Assembly: GCA_039654915.1 (NCBI GenBank)
Contig: CM077593.1
Location: forward strand, 40,456,501-40,520,500
Source: Aquilaria yunnanensis
Taxonomy: Eukaryota; Streptophyta; Magnoliopsida; Malvales; Thymelaeaceae
DNA: 64,000 nucleotides
Direction of reading: 5' to 3'
The position numbers were made by a program, and so were the translations under genes. Within the stretch, counting starts at the first letter, position 1; every line of letters begins with the position of its first letter. The notes beneath the pieces are model-generated. The model searched no databases, had not been told where the DNA came from, and worked only from the letters and a program-made list of their open reading frames with translations. This document shows, piece by piece, positions 32,712-44,436 of the stretch.

Positions 32712-34420
32712 ACATCTTGCAAACTTTGAAAACAAGGTTTTTATGCTCATGTACATTGGCTAAGTAAAGAACACGAGAGGTTCATCATATAACATATTGT
32801 CCATAATCACATAAACTTAGCATAACTTGGCATATAAGCATCCAACATATGTACATCAAAACCAAAGTTCATCCAAGGCTACACATGTACACAAAAGAGC
32901 CTACGTACATTACTACAAGCTTGGCAGCATACCAAGAGTGCTCAATGTCCAAAACTAGACAAGATTATGCATTACAAGCCATCCTACCAAGGTTACCTGA
33001 GAAGCACCTTAAGGGTGCAATACAGAAGCACACACTGAAGTACACGCCCAATGACCATGTTCATGGTCATGAATGAGAACACAACTATCAAAGCCATAGT
33101 CCATACATCCATCTCTCTCTCTCCTAGACAAGTCCCACAATCTACTCAAGCTTGCAAAACTTAGCACATATGTTTCGGGCATATACTATAAGACTTGAAC
33201 AAGTACTTTAACAGGCCAAGTTTTGGTTTGGCACATACCTTAAGCAAAATATACTAACTTAGTACACAAGCAAGCAAAACATGCACACTCACTCAAGCTT
33301 AATTCCCTTTCCTGAAATTCAAACAATATGGGCATGAGTTTACACTAAGTAAGGCTCATACAACTCCATAGGAGTTTATTTTGTTAAGCAAAAACTTAAC
33401 CTCCATTATGCATTACTTGTCTTGCAAGAAAGACATGAAAACAAGGAAAATACAAGCATAACCATATACATGTACATGCTAACCAAGGCATAATAACATA
33501 ATAACACTAACTACAGCTGGTTAGCACACACAATGCACACAACTCACACACACACCACAAGTTCAATCCCGTCCAAAACCACTAGCAAATACAAGTTCAC
33601 ATCCATGCACTTCAAGCATTCCATTTACTCTCCACTAGAGCTCCAAGTTCATTACCAAGTTGGCCTAACTTACTAGGAACTTAAGTGTTTGCCATTAATC
33701 TTGACTAGCTGGCCAAACCACATGAACCCGAAAGTTCATTATATGCCCATCTAGCAAACTAAGATCATATACCATAAATCGACTATCACTTAGCCGCCAT
33801 TAACTACTTGAACATGGAATTATACCAAGAAATCAAGTAGATAATGAACCTTACCACAATTTCTCAAGCTTGAGCTTTTCGGCCAACCTTGAATCCTTCA
33901 ACTCCAAGCTTCAAACTTGAACCTCAAGGTTGCCTAGTGTCGAGAGCAAGTAAGCCAAGCCTGATTTCTCCTTCAAGCTCAAATTTTTTTTGAATTTGAT
34001 ATGAACCCGTCAAGATTCAGCTCTCCCTTGCCAAGAACCGAAACTTGCAAGAACAAACAAGTCCAACCCGAGATTAACTTTCTCGGTTGAGTGGAAGCAT
34101 GCAAAAATTAGCTAAGTGCCACCTGTCCCATTAATTGTACTCAATCACCTTTTCGGCCTTGCTTAATTTTGCATGCTTCATTGTGATACTCCCATGCATC
34201 TTAGTGTTAAGATTAGCACCCAAAAGGGTAATCAAAAGGGCCCTTAAGTTTTGTTTCTCAGCATTAACAACATAGTCACTTTTCATGTACAACTAGGACC
34301 CAAAAGTTCTCATTTTTACACTTATACCACCAATCACATTTTCAATCAAATCCCTCATGTTTTATTTACATTTTCCTTACATTCTCAGCCTGGGCCAAGT
34401 ACTGAGGGATGGTCCTGATA
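32712..34420 (-). repeat. TkA 5' LTR, segment 3 of 3
   Basis: Continues the TkA LTR from CACATCTTGC to GGTCCTGATA. Its last 50 bases are the reverse complement of the start of the TkD LTR at 2627. No coding sequence was seen; a short CT run lies near 33110. Confidence 0.88.
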
Positions 34421-34845
34421 GGACGTAACTGATGTAATGGATGTGACCATTCGCTAGTCACCTCGTGACATGTGTCACCTAGTGCGAGAAACAAGGCACA
34501 CCTTCTGATAGCTTGTGTACCTATGTAACTCTAGCTTGAAGTGACGCATCTACCTGGTCTAAAGATGTGACGATTCACTGGCTGGCATCTAAAAACTGAA
34601 GAGGGGGAATATCTACCCCAGTCCAAAGACACTACTTTGGAAACATCGAGAGTTCGGTCAAAGATCCTACTTCTGCCAAAAGAGGCCTCTTAAGCCAAAA
34701 AGAGTGTCTATTTTGAAGAAGGTGACCTCGGTCAGAATTTGACTACGCTGACTCGGATGTCTGCCACCTCCAACAAAGATTCTCACATCATTATCACAAA
34801 GGCTTAGCATCGAAGATACAACTTTGACTTCTCAAGAGGGGCATG
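34421..34845 (+). mobile_element. T1 3' internal end (downstream copy)
   Basis: Resumes T1 after TkA (GGACG, 34421-34425, is the right target duplication). Non-coding, with GTGACATGTGTCACC near 34465, and a polypurine tract at 34833-34840 before the LTR. From 34626 it matches 1-220. Confidence 0.75.
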
Positions 34846-35672
34846 TGATAGCCGATGGGCTATTACCCTTAAAGAACTCCTAAATTGGCTTGTTGAGCAT
34901 TACGCTCGGTGAGTATGTGCGACAAACTTTGAAGAGTGGGTGCCCTCACTGTCCTAAGAGGAAACACTATCTTATAGTTGAAACCACCCTCGGTGAGAGC
35001 CCAGTCCCGACCTCAGGGGAACAGTCATACACCACCTTCAACGAGGTAACATGACCAACTTCGGGAAAAGGTGTCTTTCACCACCCTTATATCTACGAAC
35101 CTACCAACCTCAGGAATATTGATCCACCATCCTCAACGAACGAAAACATCTCCTGAAGGTAACCCACTCTATTGAAGGGCCTTCCCCAATAGCCCTCGGG
35201 GAAAATCTCTACCCGAAGAGGTCTAATGCCCCAAAGGGGTCTCATGGAGATATGACAAAAATGGTTAAGGAGCCTCTGACAAAGAGACCTCACACACACC
35301 CCTGCGCTCTGGCCGGAATGGCGTACGGCTAGCTAGAGGTACCTATTTTTGAAGTTATGGATCAAATCTGACTGAACATGTGTGCAATCTAAGCAGCCTA
35401 TGTCAAACGGCCTCCTCCCTCCACCCTTCTATAAATACGTAGGAAGGACTTTGGTAAGCATAAGACACAGAACTGTCGCTATTTTCCTCACTCTCTGTTC
35501 CTTACTACTACTACTCTCACAAATACTAACTTGGGCATTGGAGGCTCCTGCCCTGGAAACACACTCCGGTGAGCTCTTAAATCTTGTTCTTCTAAGTGTT
35601 TCAAACATCTTCACGCTAGAAGTTCTCCCTGCAGGCCAGCATGTCATTCGACGAAGATGCCGCTGAGCATCA
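34846..35672 (+). repeat. T1 3' LTR, downstream copy
   Basis: 827 bp, TGATAGCC to GAGCATCA, preceded by its polypurine tract. TATA box at 35430-35437. Copy of 221-1047. Confidence 0.85.
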
Positions 35673-36066
35673 CCCACCTCCGTTAACCATTGGACTTCAA
35701 TTTTAACAAAGTTGTTCTTATGCGCCAAGAGGCTACATTTTTTCTGCCCAATAGGCTTCAGCTTCGGACACACTTTAAGACAATGTTGGATTATAGCAGG
35801 GTCTACCCCAGGCATATCACTCAGAAAGTAGCCAAACAGATCTTTGTTCATTAATACAAGGGATACAAGCTTTTCCTTGTCACCTACGGCCTGTTTTTTT
35901 CGTACTTGAGCACTTCAGCCTAGGACAAGCTCTATATCCTCTATTTCTATTTTTTCAAGGTCACTTCTTTCCTCTTCACTTACCGTGCTCTTCTCTCCCG
36001 AAGTCTGTGCATGAACTTTCATTGGACTCTATCTTGCCTTCATGAACACTTTCCTTACTTCGGCCA
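35673..36066 (-). pseudogene. Inverted Tat pol fragment T0, downstream copy
   Basis: Copy of 1048-1441. It reads the protease/RT linker and RT N-terminal region on the minus strand with the same stops. Confidence 0.72.
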
Positions 36067-37253
36067 AATATGAAGTGTGCCAACAAGTGAAGGTTAAGCA
36101 CCAAAAACTAGGAGGGAAGCTTTAAAGCTTACCCATACCTGAGAAAAAATGGGGATCCATATCTATGGACTTTGTAGTGGGAATGCCACTAACTAGAAGG
36201 AAACATAATGCCATTTGGGTCTTTGTGGATAGATTGACCAAGGCAGCCCATTTTCATCCAATGAATCTTACTGATTCTTTAGAAAAGCTTGCCGAATTCT
36301 ATATAAAGGAGATAGTGAGACTTCATGGAGTACTTGATGATATTGTATCAGAAAGGGATCCTAGGTTTGTTTATAGGTTCTATAAATCCCTACATTAGGC
36401 ATTGGGAACTAAACTTAAGTTTACCTTAGCATACCACCCACAGACTGATGGACAAACAGAGAGAACAATACAAACTCTGAAGGATATGCTGAGATGTTGT
36501 GTCATTGATTTTCAAGGGGAATGGGATGTGCATCTCCCATTAGTAGAGTTCTCTTATAACAATGGTTATCACTCAGTGATTGGAATGGCCCTATATGAAG
36601 CCTTATATGGCAGGAAATGCATAACACCTCATTGTTGGCATCAACCAGACGATAAATTAGAACTGGGGCCAGACATTGTTAAAGAGACCAAAGAAAATAT
36701 AAGACTGATTCAAGAAAGAATTAAGGCTGCAAATGATAGGCAGTAGTCTTTTGCCAACCTGAAAATGAGAAGAGACCTGAAATTTCAGGAAGGAGACTAG
36801 GTGTGGCTTAAAGTTTCTCCTATGAAAGGAGTAATAATATTTTGAAAGAAAGGAAAATTGGCACCTAGATATATAGGGCCACACCAAGTGTTGGTGAAGG
36901 TTAAAATTCTACCATACCAGTTAGAATTTCCACTAGAACTTGGTAATATACATGATGTGTTTCATGTGAGCTTGCTTAAGAAGTATGTTCCAAGCTCTAA
37001 ATAGGTGGAAATACCTGCTAGTGTACTGATAGCCCCAAACCTTTCTTATGAAGAAATACCTACCCAATTCCTAGCTAGAGACACTAGGAAGTTGAGGACC
37101 AGGTGGATTTCTATGATTAAAGTTCATTGGAGTAACCATACTCCTAAATAGGCAACCTGGGAAGTAGAATAGGAAGTTGCCAAAAGTTACACCCAGTTGT
37201 ATTCAAGACTTGGGAAGAATTTGGAGGACCAAATTCTTTAAGGAGGGAGGAGT
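36067..37253 (+). pseudogene. Chromovirus TkD integrase and chromodomain relic, downstream copy
   Basis: Copy of 1442-2626 that keeps two bases lost upstream, so DDIVSERDPRFVYRF reads through in one frame. The stop in HQALG (36396-36398) and the later TAG stops remain. Confidence 0.88.
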
Positions 37254-37771
37254 TGTCAGGACCTTACCTCAGTGCTTGGCCCAGGCCAAAAATGTAAGAA
37301 AAATACATTAAAGACATGAGAGACTCAAATGAAAATGTGGATAGTGGTGTATATGTGCAACCAACAACTATCGGGCCAAATTGCATATGAGAAATAGCTT
37401 AAGTGCTAATGGCGGAAAACAAAGTTTAAGGGCCAACTTGAACATTCTCTTGGGTGCTATTAGTGATGCTAACACTTGTGGAAGGAAACATTAAGCCATG
37501 CAATTTTGTTTAAGCCATGAAGGGCATTAAGCCCATTATAACGTACATGTGGCATTGGCCGGCTAATGCATGTTTCCACTTAGCTGAAAGCACTCATTTT
37601 GGGTCAAAAATTCATTGTTGCAAGTCTAACTGTGTTGTCAGTGTTCTTGGCAATTGAGAGTCAGGTTCTTGGCAAATTGGAGCCAAGTGAAGCCTGAATT
37701 GAAGAATCAAGCTTGGAAGTGGTGGTTTTGGCACTAGGCAACCTTGCAGTTGAAGTTTCAAAAAGGGGGTT
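37254..37771 (+). repeat. TkD 3' LTR fragment, downstream copy
   Basis: Copy of 2627-3144. No genes are seen. Confidence 0.75.
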
Positions 37772-38028
37772 TGATAGCCGAAGGGCTATCGGCCCCGAAG
37801 GACCACATGTGCGCGCCACCTCCGGTCGAAGCAGACATGAAAAAACCCCAGCAAAGAGAGGGCCACAGCACCTTCGGGCAACCCGGATAGCCGCTACCAC
37901 TCAGGAAACCCATGGGACCAACTTCGGTCAGGAGTCGCCACCCTCGGGGCACGCTCACGAAGTGCCACATTAGGTACCCGAGCCTGACCTCGGGAAAACC
38001 CAACCGAAGGTGCCTCGTACAAACAAGG
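37772..38028 (+). repeat. Tat LTR fragment E, downstream copy
   Basis: Copy of 3145-3401, starting TGATAGCCGAAGGG and cut by the copia LTR. Confidence 0.65.
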
Positions 38029-39445
38029 TGATGGGTTTCAGGAGCCAAACAGTGCAGCGAAATTTAACCGAAACCCTCCAGGATCCAAGTGAAACGGGGT
38101 AAACCGGGTGTTCGAAAATTTTCATACCTAATTTTTGGTTGAGATCTTTCACTCAACTGTAGAGTCGAATCACAAAACCTGAATAGTTGATGTGTTCAGG
38201 CTCTCTATGGTATCCACACGAGCCTCTCGGGATCACCATGATTCCACCACGTCCAGGGAGATGCGTTTCTCTTGCGCTCGCAGTGCTAGCTTGCGTCCTC
38301 CAAGGAATTGTAAGAGAAGAGTGTGGCTGTCCCTTTGGGAGGCTAGGGCAAGGAGACCTGCGAATTTCTCACTAGAAGTTGTATTTATAGTGAGACTCAA
38401 GTTCTAGGCCTAACAGGTTTCAAAGCCCTAATCCAATTAGGCTTTAATTTCGGGCTTAATAGTGGTTCAACTATTGGGCCCATTATTAATACGAAATTAT
38501 TGTGAAACCAAAACCCAAATTATTAGCCCATGCACTCTAATGATCCAAATAGCTTTATGTGTACGACCCAATAGGCTCTTACCACGCTGGCAATGATAAT
38601 AAATCACATTTATCATCATAAACAATGAGCGGTGTCTAGCAACACATCATTGGTACCCAAGTGACAAGATTGTTGATGATTCGACTAAACCTTTATGATC
38701 ATCACCGATATATGCCATTGTCCCTTTGTCCAAGATATCAAGACTAAGCACGAGACATGGAATGTGTCACTCTCTTATAGCCCAATCTTTGGTTTCTTGA
38801 TTACCGAGTAGACCAACTTAAACTGATGACATTGATATCGTATATCAAACTCATCCGAGCATGGCCATGCATTTTTCTAAGTCTTACTCTATCAAGGGGC
38901 CCGAAGATATCACTCCCGTTACATAGCAGGGACAAATCACATCTTGATCATACAAATCCCTCCGCATGATATGTGACATACCTAATGACCTCCTTCAAGT
39001 TCACTCAGTTACGAGCAACAAAGGGAAGTATCAAAATATGTGACTCACATGTAGGGAACCTTGATGATCTTAGGTCAAAGGACTATATATACCATGATCA
39101 CTATGAGAATTACTTATGACACTCATATAACGATCCATGTAGTGTTCTCATGGTGGGTCAGTCCAATAACAAGTTCAACAACTTGTACCCATATATAGAC
39201 TATATATCTCATATTAGTCTCCACATATGCTAGTCGTTACGTATTATTGTAACCCACTCCACAATAATACTAGACCAAGGACATTTGAGAATATGATTGT
39301 TCTAGGGTTACAATTATGTTTATTACCTTACGCAGAAACAAAACAACAAATATAGTTATTGGATTAATGCCTTAATAAAGTATCATGGCTCAAGGTGGAA
39401 AAAATACAGTCATCTCATGATTAGTTTTTGGGCACAACACTAACA
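38029..39445 (-). repeat. Ty1/copia 3' LTR, downstream copy
   Basis: Copy of 3402-4818, followed by the reverse-complement polypurine tract at 39446-39456. Confidence 0.85.
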
Positions 39446-39459
39446 ATCTCCCACTTGGA

Positions 39460-39592
39460 CTAAAGCCAATCATCCATGTATATAATATTGATGGACCTAG
39501 AACGGCTATCATGCTTCTACTGTGTAAGAGGCTTTGCCAACGGATCAGCAATGTTGCGGTCTATCGAAGTCTTGCATATGCTCACATCACCG
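39460..39592 (-). pseudogene. Ty1/copia RNase H C-terminus, downstream copy
   Basis: Copy of 4833-4965: DRNIADPLAKPLTQ to YMDDWL on the minus strand, cut by the T2 5' LTR at 39593. Confidence 0.83.
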
Positions 39593-40402
39593 TGATAGCC
39601 AAGGTGCCGATCACCCCCCGAATCCACTGGCTCGGACAAAGCACCAACCTCGGAAAGGAAACCACCTGCCACGGAAAGAAGGTTGCCCGACCTCCCGAAA
39701 TCTAGCCTCGACATTTCTCCATTCCTGGAAACAATAGTACCAACCTCAAGAGAACGAGTAAGCCATCCTCGGAAGTGGGGGTGCCTCCGAGAAAGGTCAC
39801 CCTCGGGAATTATACTCCCGCGATACTAAAGTGACCTCAGAGGACAAGTTCTCCGAAGAGGCCTCCTCTACCAAAAGGGAGCTCGGGAGTACGGCATAAG
39901 CATTTAAGGAGCCTCTGACACATCCCCGATAATCCACCCCAGACATGTCCTGACACGCAATTTGCAGGGACACCCTAGCACGTCACTCTCGGGTTGACTA
40001 GACTCCTAGCTCAGAGGCCCATGTCCTGCTAGGAGTCCCTGGTTGCCCAAAAGACGTGGAACGCATCCCACCAAACACGTGTCACGATCTAGGCCGGCCA
40101 CATGAGAAGGACTATTACTGTTCGCCCCTCCATAAATACTTGGTAATTATCCCAGGTAAAGGGGGGGACATTACTTGAGATAAGATACTCCTTTACTCTT
40201 TAAATCATCTCATTACCTCCAAAATACTCATTGGGGCGTCGGAGCCTCCTCCCCGGAAAAACACTCCGGGGACCTCCTAACCCTTGCTTCCTATGACTTT
40301 CAGGTGATCTTCTCAGAGTACGTTCGTCCCGGACCTTTCTCCATTTCCATAAGCCCCTGTTGGCTTCACCATGACACACGAAGGAGATGCTAAAGGGCAT
40401 CA
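39593..40402 (+). repeat. T2 5' LTR, downstream copy
   Basis: TGATAGCC to GGGCATCA, 810 bp, followed by the primer-site-like TGGCACCATCTGTGGGAA at 40405-40422. This copy continues into the native T2 gag-pol. Confidence 0.9.
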
Positions 40403-42166
40403 TTTGGCACCATCTGTGGGAAGCCAGCCCCAGTCATTGAAACTCGACGTTCTAAGGACAAGGGACTCCCAAGGTTCCCGTCCGCACCAGAAATTCAACT
40501 GGTAGCCAAACAAACTACGGCAGGGACTTCCTTACCTGAGGACGAACGTCCACTGACTATTACTATGGCCTTCTTGTGTGAATTTCAGTGCTCTGTTGTG
40601 GCCGAAATGACGCAACTGTTAGACCAAAGGTGGCCACAACCAACCCCAGGACGAAGGCCCTCTTCATCGGCACCTCGGCGTGAGAAAAGCCCCCGATCAA
40701 CTCATCGAAGCTCGGGAAGTGGGGATCAATGCGATGAGTCCTCAACGGAAAACATACCCCTCACGGCGCGACTTGTGGGAGAAACGGGGCCAAAGCAACC
40801 CAAGGCCCCACGCCAAAGGAGTTCCATGCCTGAGGCAAAGTCACCATCTCCCCGGCGCTGAAGTCATTCCCCAAAGAGAAGATGTCAGTCTCCATTCCCA
40901 GAAGCCTACAGACAGTAGGAAGAAGAACCCAGCACCACACTCCTCATGGAGAAAATTCTAAAAAGGATAGAATGAGTGGAGAGACAAGTAGCTCGGAAAC
41001 CTGTCTAGGCTAGATTGTCAGAAACCTTCATTGGAGACGAGTCACCATTCACCCGAGCAGTGGTCGAGGCACCTATGCCAAGCGATTTTTGGGTACCTCG
41101 ACTAGAAACCTACGATGGGCGAACCGACCCCCAGGCTCATCTGACCAAGTATAAGCGCAGTATGGTGCTGCCCGGAGCTGATGATGCTACCTTTTGTAAA
41201 TGCTTTGAGGTCACCCTTGCTGGGCCGGCCACGGCATGGCACAACTCGCTGGCTCCTGGAGGCATCATGGAGTCCCAAGAACTGTCTGCTGCCTTCACGC
41301 AGTAGTTCATCGGGAGCCGCCCAATGGCCAAAATCCCATCCAAATGTTCAATTTAGCGCAGAAAAATGGTAAAACCATACGCGACTATCTCGAAAGGTTC
41401 AACGGGGAAGCCTTGAGTGTCCCAGACTTTAGGCCGGAAATACATATCTTGGCCATGACACGAGGGCTTCGGAGAGACTCCCAGCTATTCTATGAGTTCT
41501 CCAAAGATCCCCTGACACGCTCGGTGAATTCTACCGAAGAGTGGAGCAGCACATGACCGCCGAAGAACTGAGAATGGGAGCCTCGAGGTCTGATCATATC
41601 CATGCCGAGGGAGCAAGTCAGCAAAATCGCTACCCAACTGAAACAAGTGGGCGTCCTCGGAAGTTTAAGGGAAGGAAGCCAATTGCCTTCACTCCCCTGA
41701 ACACCACGAGGACGAACATCCTAATGGCGATGGAAATGTAAGGGACTCAGATTGAACGCCTGAGGGCCATGACCTCAGACAACAAGAAGAATATGAAAAA
41801 ATTCTGCCAATTCCATCGAGACCACGGGCATGATACCGAAGATTACTTCCAGCTGAGAAAGTACATAGAAATGCAGATAAAGCAAGGACAACTTTGGCAT
41901 TACCTGCGCATTCCTTCCCCGAAGGGAAGGAGGGAAGAAGAAGGAAAGGTAGAGGACGAGGAGTACGACTCCGTCTGGCATTGAAACTGAAGTCTGAAAA
42001 GGCGTCCCCTGCCCCCCGCAGGAGTAATACAAATGATCCCCACAGGGCTGCCGTCGGCGGAAAGAAAAAGAAAGCCAGAGAGATTTCGGTAATGAAGTAC
42101 GGGAATCCATCAAGGAAGCTCACCTGATAGGACAGATCCACCGTCATTTTTCATCATGACGATCCT
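40371..42166 (+). pseudogene. T2 gag, degraded
   Basis: The ATG at 40371 is 32 nt inside the LTR and gives MTHEGDAKGHH then LAPSVG. Gag similarity to R1 continues in pieces: CEFQCSVVAEMTQ, then the core (WVPRLETYDGRTDPQ, LSVPDFRPEIHILAMTRGL, 41090-41480) and the zinc motif (CQFHRDHGHDTED, 41800-41850), whose last cysteine is now Tyr. Frameshifts lie near 40500, 41335 and 41510. Stops at 41305 and 41740 correspond to CAG and CAA codons in R1. Confidence 0.9.
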
Positions 42167-44436
42167 TTGCTAATTATGGCAAGGATAGGAACCTGGGATG
42201 TCAAGAGAGTACTACTTGACGATGGCTCAAACACAGACGTCCTATTCTCTCACCTACTACCAAGCTTGGGGATATCGAGAAGCGACCTTAAATTCATCAC
42301 TTCTGCCACTTTTGGAGTGGGGCCGTCCGAACTTCCCATCCTTGGATGGGTAGATCTTCCTCTGATGCTGAAGAGAACTTCAACAAACAACAGAAAGGAG
42401 CTGTTCACCTCTGTAATGACAAGGTTCATCGTCATCGATGTCCCTTCGTCATATAACGCCATTCTGGGAAGACAAACGCATGGAAACCTTCACTTTCGCC
42501 CGGATGTGAAGTACCTAACTGTCACCTTCGCCACCAAGGATGGAGATGCAGAGATCTTCATCGACTAGGGAGAGGTGCGAAAGGTGTTTGTAAAGGCGAG
42601 AAAAGCCCCAGCGACGAATTGTGCACAAACTACAGAAATGAAGGCTCTGATGGCACAAGAGTTAGAAGAACAAGGAACGGAGGATCCCGAGAAAGTAGAA
42701 ACGAAAGAGATAGAGCTTGTCCCAGGCCAAAACACCTGAATAGGGAAAAAATTGGCAAAAGGAGACAAGGAAAAGCTTGTATCTTTCCAACTAATGAATA
42801 AAGATCTGTTCGCCTACTCGTCGAAAGACATGCCTGGGTAGACCCTCGCATAATACAGCATAGCCTCAAAGTAAACCCAGAGGCAAAGTCGTTCCGCCAA
42901 AAGAAGCGAAGCCTCTCGGTGCACAAAAATAACTTCGTCAAAACCGAAGTCCAACACCTGTTAGACGCAGGTGTAATCAGGGAAGTCAAATACCCCGAAT
43001 AGCTAAGCAATGTAGTCATCACCACGAAAGAAGGGAGCAACAACCTTCGAATGTGCATCAACTTCCGAAATGTAAATGATGCTTGTCCTAAAGATTCATA
43101 TCCTCTCCCGCTGATAGATCAACTGGTGGACTCGACCGCTGAATATGGACTCCTGAGCTTCCTAAATGCTTTTAGTGGGTATCACCAAGTTAGGTTGAAC
43201 CCCGAGGACAAGGAAAAAACCGCCTTCATCACCGAAGTCGGTACGTATTGTTACGTGATGGCCCAGGGCCTCATCGTTGTGAGTCATGATGACTGTTGAG
43301 GAGACTTCTAGGAGGAAGAACGCCTGGAAGGTGGATCGCCTCTAGGAGAGTACCTGGAAAACTGGGAAACAGGGTTAGGAGGCCCCCGGAGTGTTTTTCC
43401 GGGGGGGGAGCCTCCGACGCCCAAGTCAGTGGTGGCCGGAAGAAGGAGAAAGTCACTAGCTCAAAGAGAAAGGCAGAAAAGTCTCGCCTGGTCTTTTCTC
43501 AGAGTATGGGAGCTGTCTCTCCGGCCTGCCAACCTCCTGTCAAGTATTTATTTCCTGTATATATAGGAATACCTAGCCCGTTCAGATCATGACACGTGTG
43601 CGGTCGGATGCTCCTGAACGTCTGGGCGTAGGGGACAGATAGTTGGTAACTAGATGGCCTCGAGCCTTGTGCTGAGACGGGCCATGATATGATTCTGATG
43701 GCGTCTGCGCGTCAGGGCGACTTTTTACGTCTGTGGTGGGACGTGTCAGAGGCTTCCTTAAATGCTTCCTTAAATGCGCCTGCCGTACTCCCGAGGTCCC
43801 TGGGCGAGGTCGTCCTCTAGTTCGGACAGAGCCTCTTCGGGAAGCCTACCCTCAGTTCGGGGGTTCCCAGTTCCAGGGGGTTCCGCCTTCGGGGATATCA
43901 TATTCGGGCAGCAATGTTCTGGTGCCGCTTTTCCGAAGGCGCGTTGTTCACAACCTTGGGGGGCGAATGGAGTCCTCAAGTTTTACTGGCGTGCCGAGGC
44001 TCGGAGCTCTCAGGCTATCTCCCGAGGTGCATGATTCCACCTATTCCCGGGAAGCGCCAGTTCTTCCGGCCGTTGTTGTGGCAGGGTATTCGGCCAGATT
44101 GAGGCGACAGCCTTTGGCTATCATTACGTCAGAATGCCCTTCGGGCTTAAAAATGCGGTAGCTACCTACCAGAGGCTGATGAACAAGGTCTTCAGCAGTC
44201 AAATAGGGAGAAACATGGAAGTGTATGTGGATGACATGATAGTCAAAAGCAGATTGCCTGGCAGCCACATTGCCGACTTGGAGGAAACTTTCCACCAACT
44301 TAGAGCATTCAGAATTCGTCTCAATCCTGAGAAGTGTGTCTTCGGCGTAAGTTCGGGAAAGTTCCTTGGATTTATGGTATCAGAAAGGGGTATCGATGCC
44401 AACCCAGAAAAAGTCAAAGTTTTACTTGAATTCTGA
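42167..44436 (+). pseudogene. T2 protease and reverse transcriptase, split by a solo LTR
   Basis: The protease (LLDDGSNTDVLF, ILGRQTHGNL) is open over 42167-42568. RT follows with a frameshift near 42840 and a TGG-to-TAG stop near 43001, and keeps MCINFRNVNDACPKD. The solo R LTR (43256-44123) interrupts it after TYCYV. RT resumes with RMPFGLKNAVATYQR, and YVDD is still present at about 44225-44236. The next stop, at 44434, is TGA where R1 has CGA. Confidence 0.92.
43256..44123 (-). repeat. Solo LTR of the R family in T2 RT (868 bp)
   Basis: Minus-strand R LTR, TGATGGCCCAGG to GGCTATCA on the plus strand, with perfect target duplication TTACG (43251-43255, 44124-44128) and no internal region. 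It is nearly identical to the R1 to R3 LTRs, so insertion and LTR-LTR recombination were both recent. Confidence 0.97.

Larger units (their letters stand above)
6120..34420 (-). mobile_element. Chromovirus TkA, degraded, split by R1 and TkB
   Basis: Ty3/gypsy Tekay/Del-type element on the minus strand. Its ends are TGTCACACC (6120) and GGTCCTGATA (34420, mutated from CA). The target duplication is GGATG (6115-6119) and GGACG (34421-34425), one mutation apart. About 5.4 kb is TkA's own sequence; the rest is R1 and TkB. Its two LTR copies differ at roughly one base in ten over the first 100 bp, so it is clearly older than R1. A deletion joins the truncated 3' LTR to the RT gene at about 6592/6593. 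Confidence 0.9.
34626..40499. repeat. Downstream copy of the duplicated block (matches 1-5872)
   Basis: Co-linear with 1-5872 at an offset of 34,625, then 34,627 after a 2-bp indel near 1715/36340. By eye I count about 33 differences (near 0.56%). It spans pieces of at least six different elements, so it is a segmental copy and not an LTR pair. Homology extends beyond the window on the left and ends at 5872/40499. Confidence 0.92.

Noticed and set aside
33105..33125. CT-rich microsatellite in the TkA LTR
   Set aside because: Too short (about six CT units) to list as a repeat feature.
20985..34420. Host genes in the AT-rich stretches of the chromovirus LTRs
   Set aside because: Open frames are short, not conserved between the paired LTRs and lie inside mapped LTR boundaries.
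1..40499. The 5.9-kb repeats as the LTRs of a giant retroelement
   Set aside because: They contain parts of several element families in both orientations, do not end in TG/CA at 5872/40499 and have no target duplication. Segmental duplication fits better.
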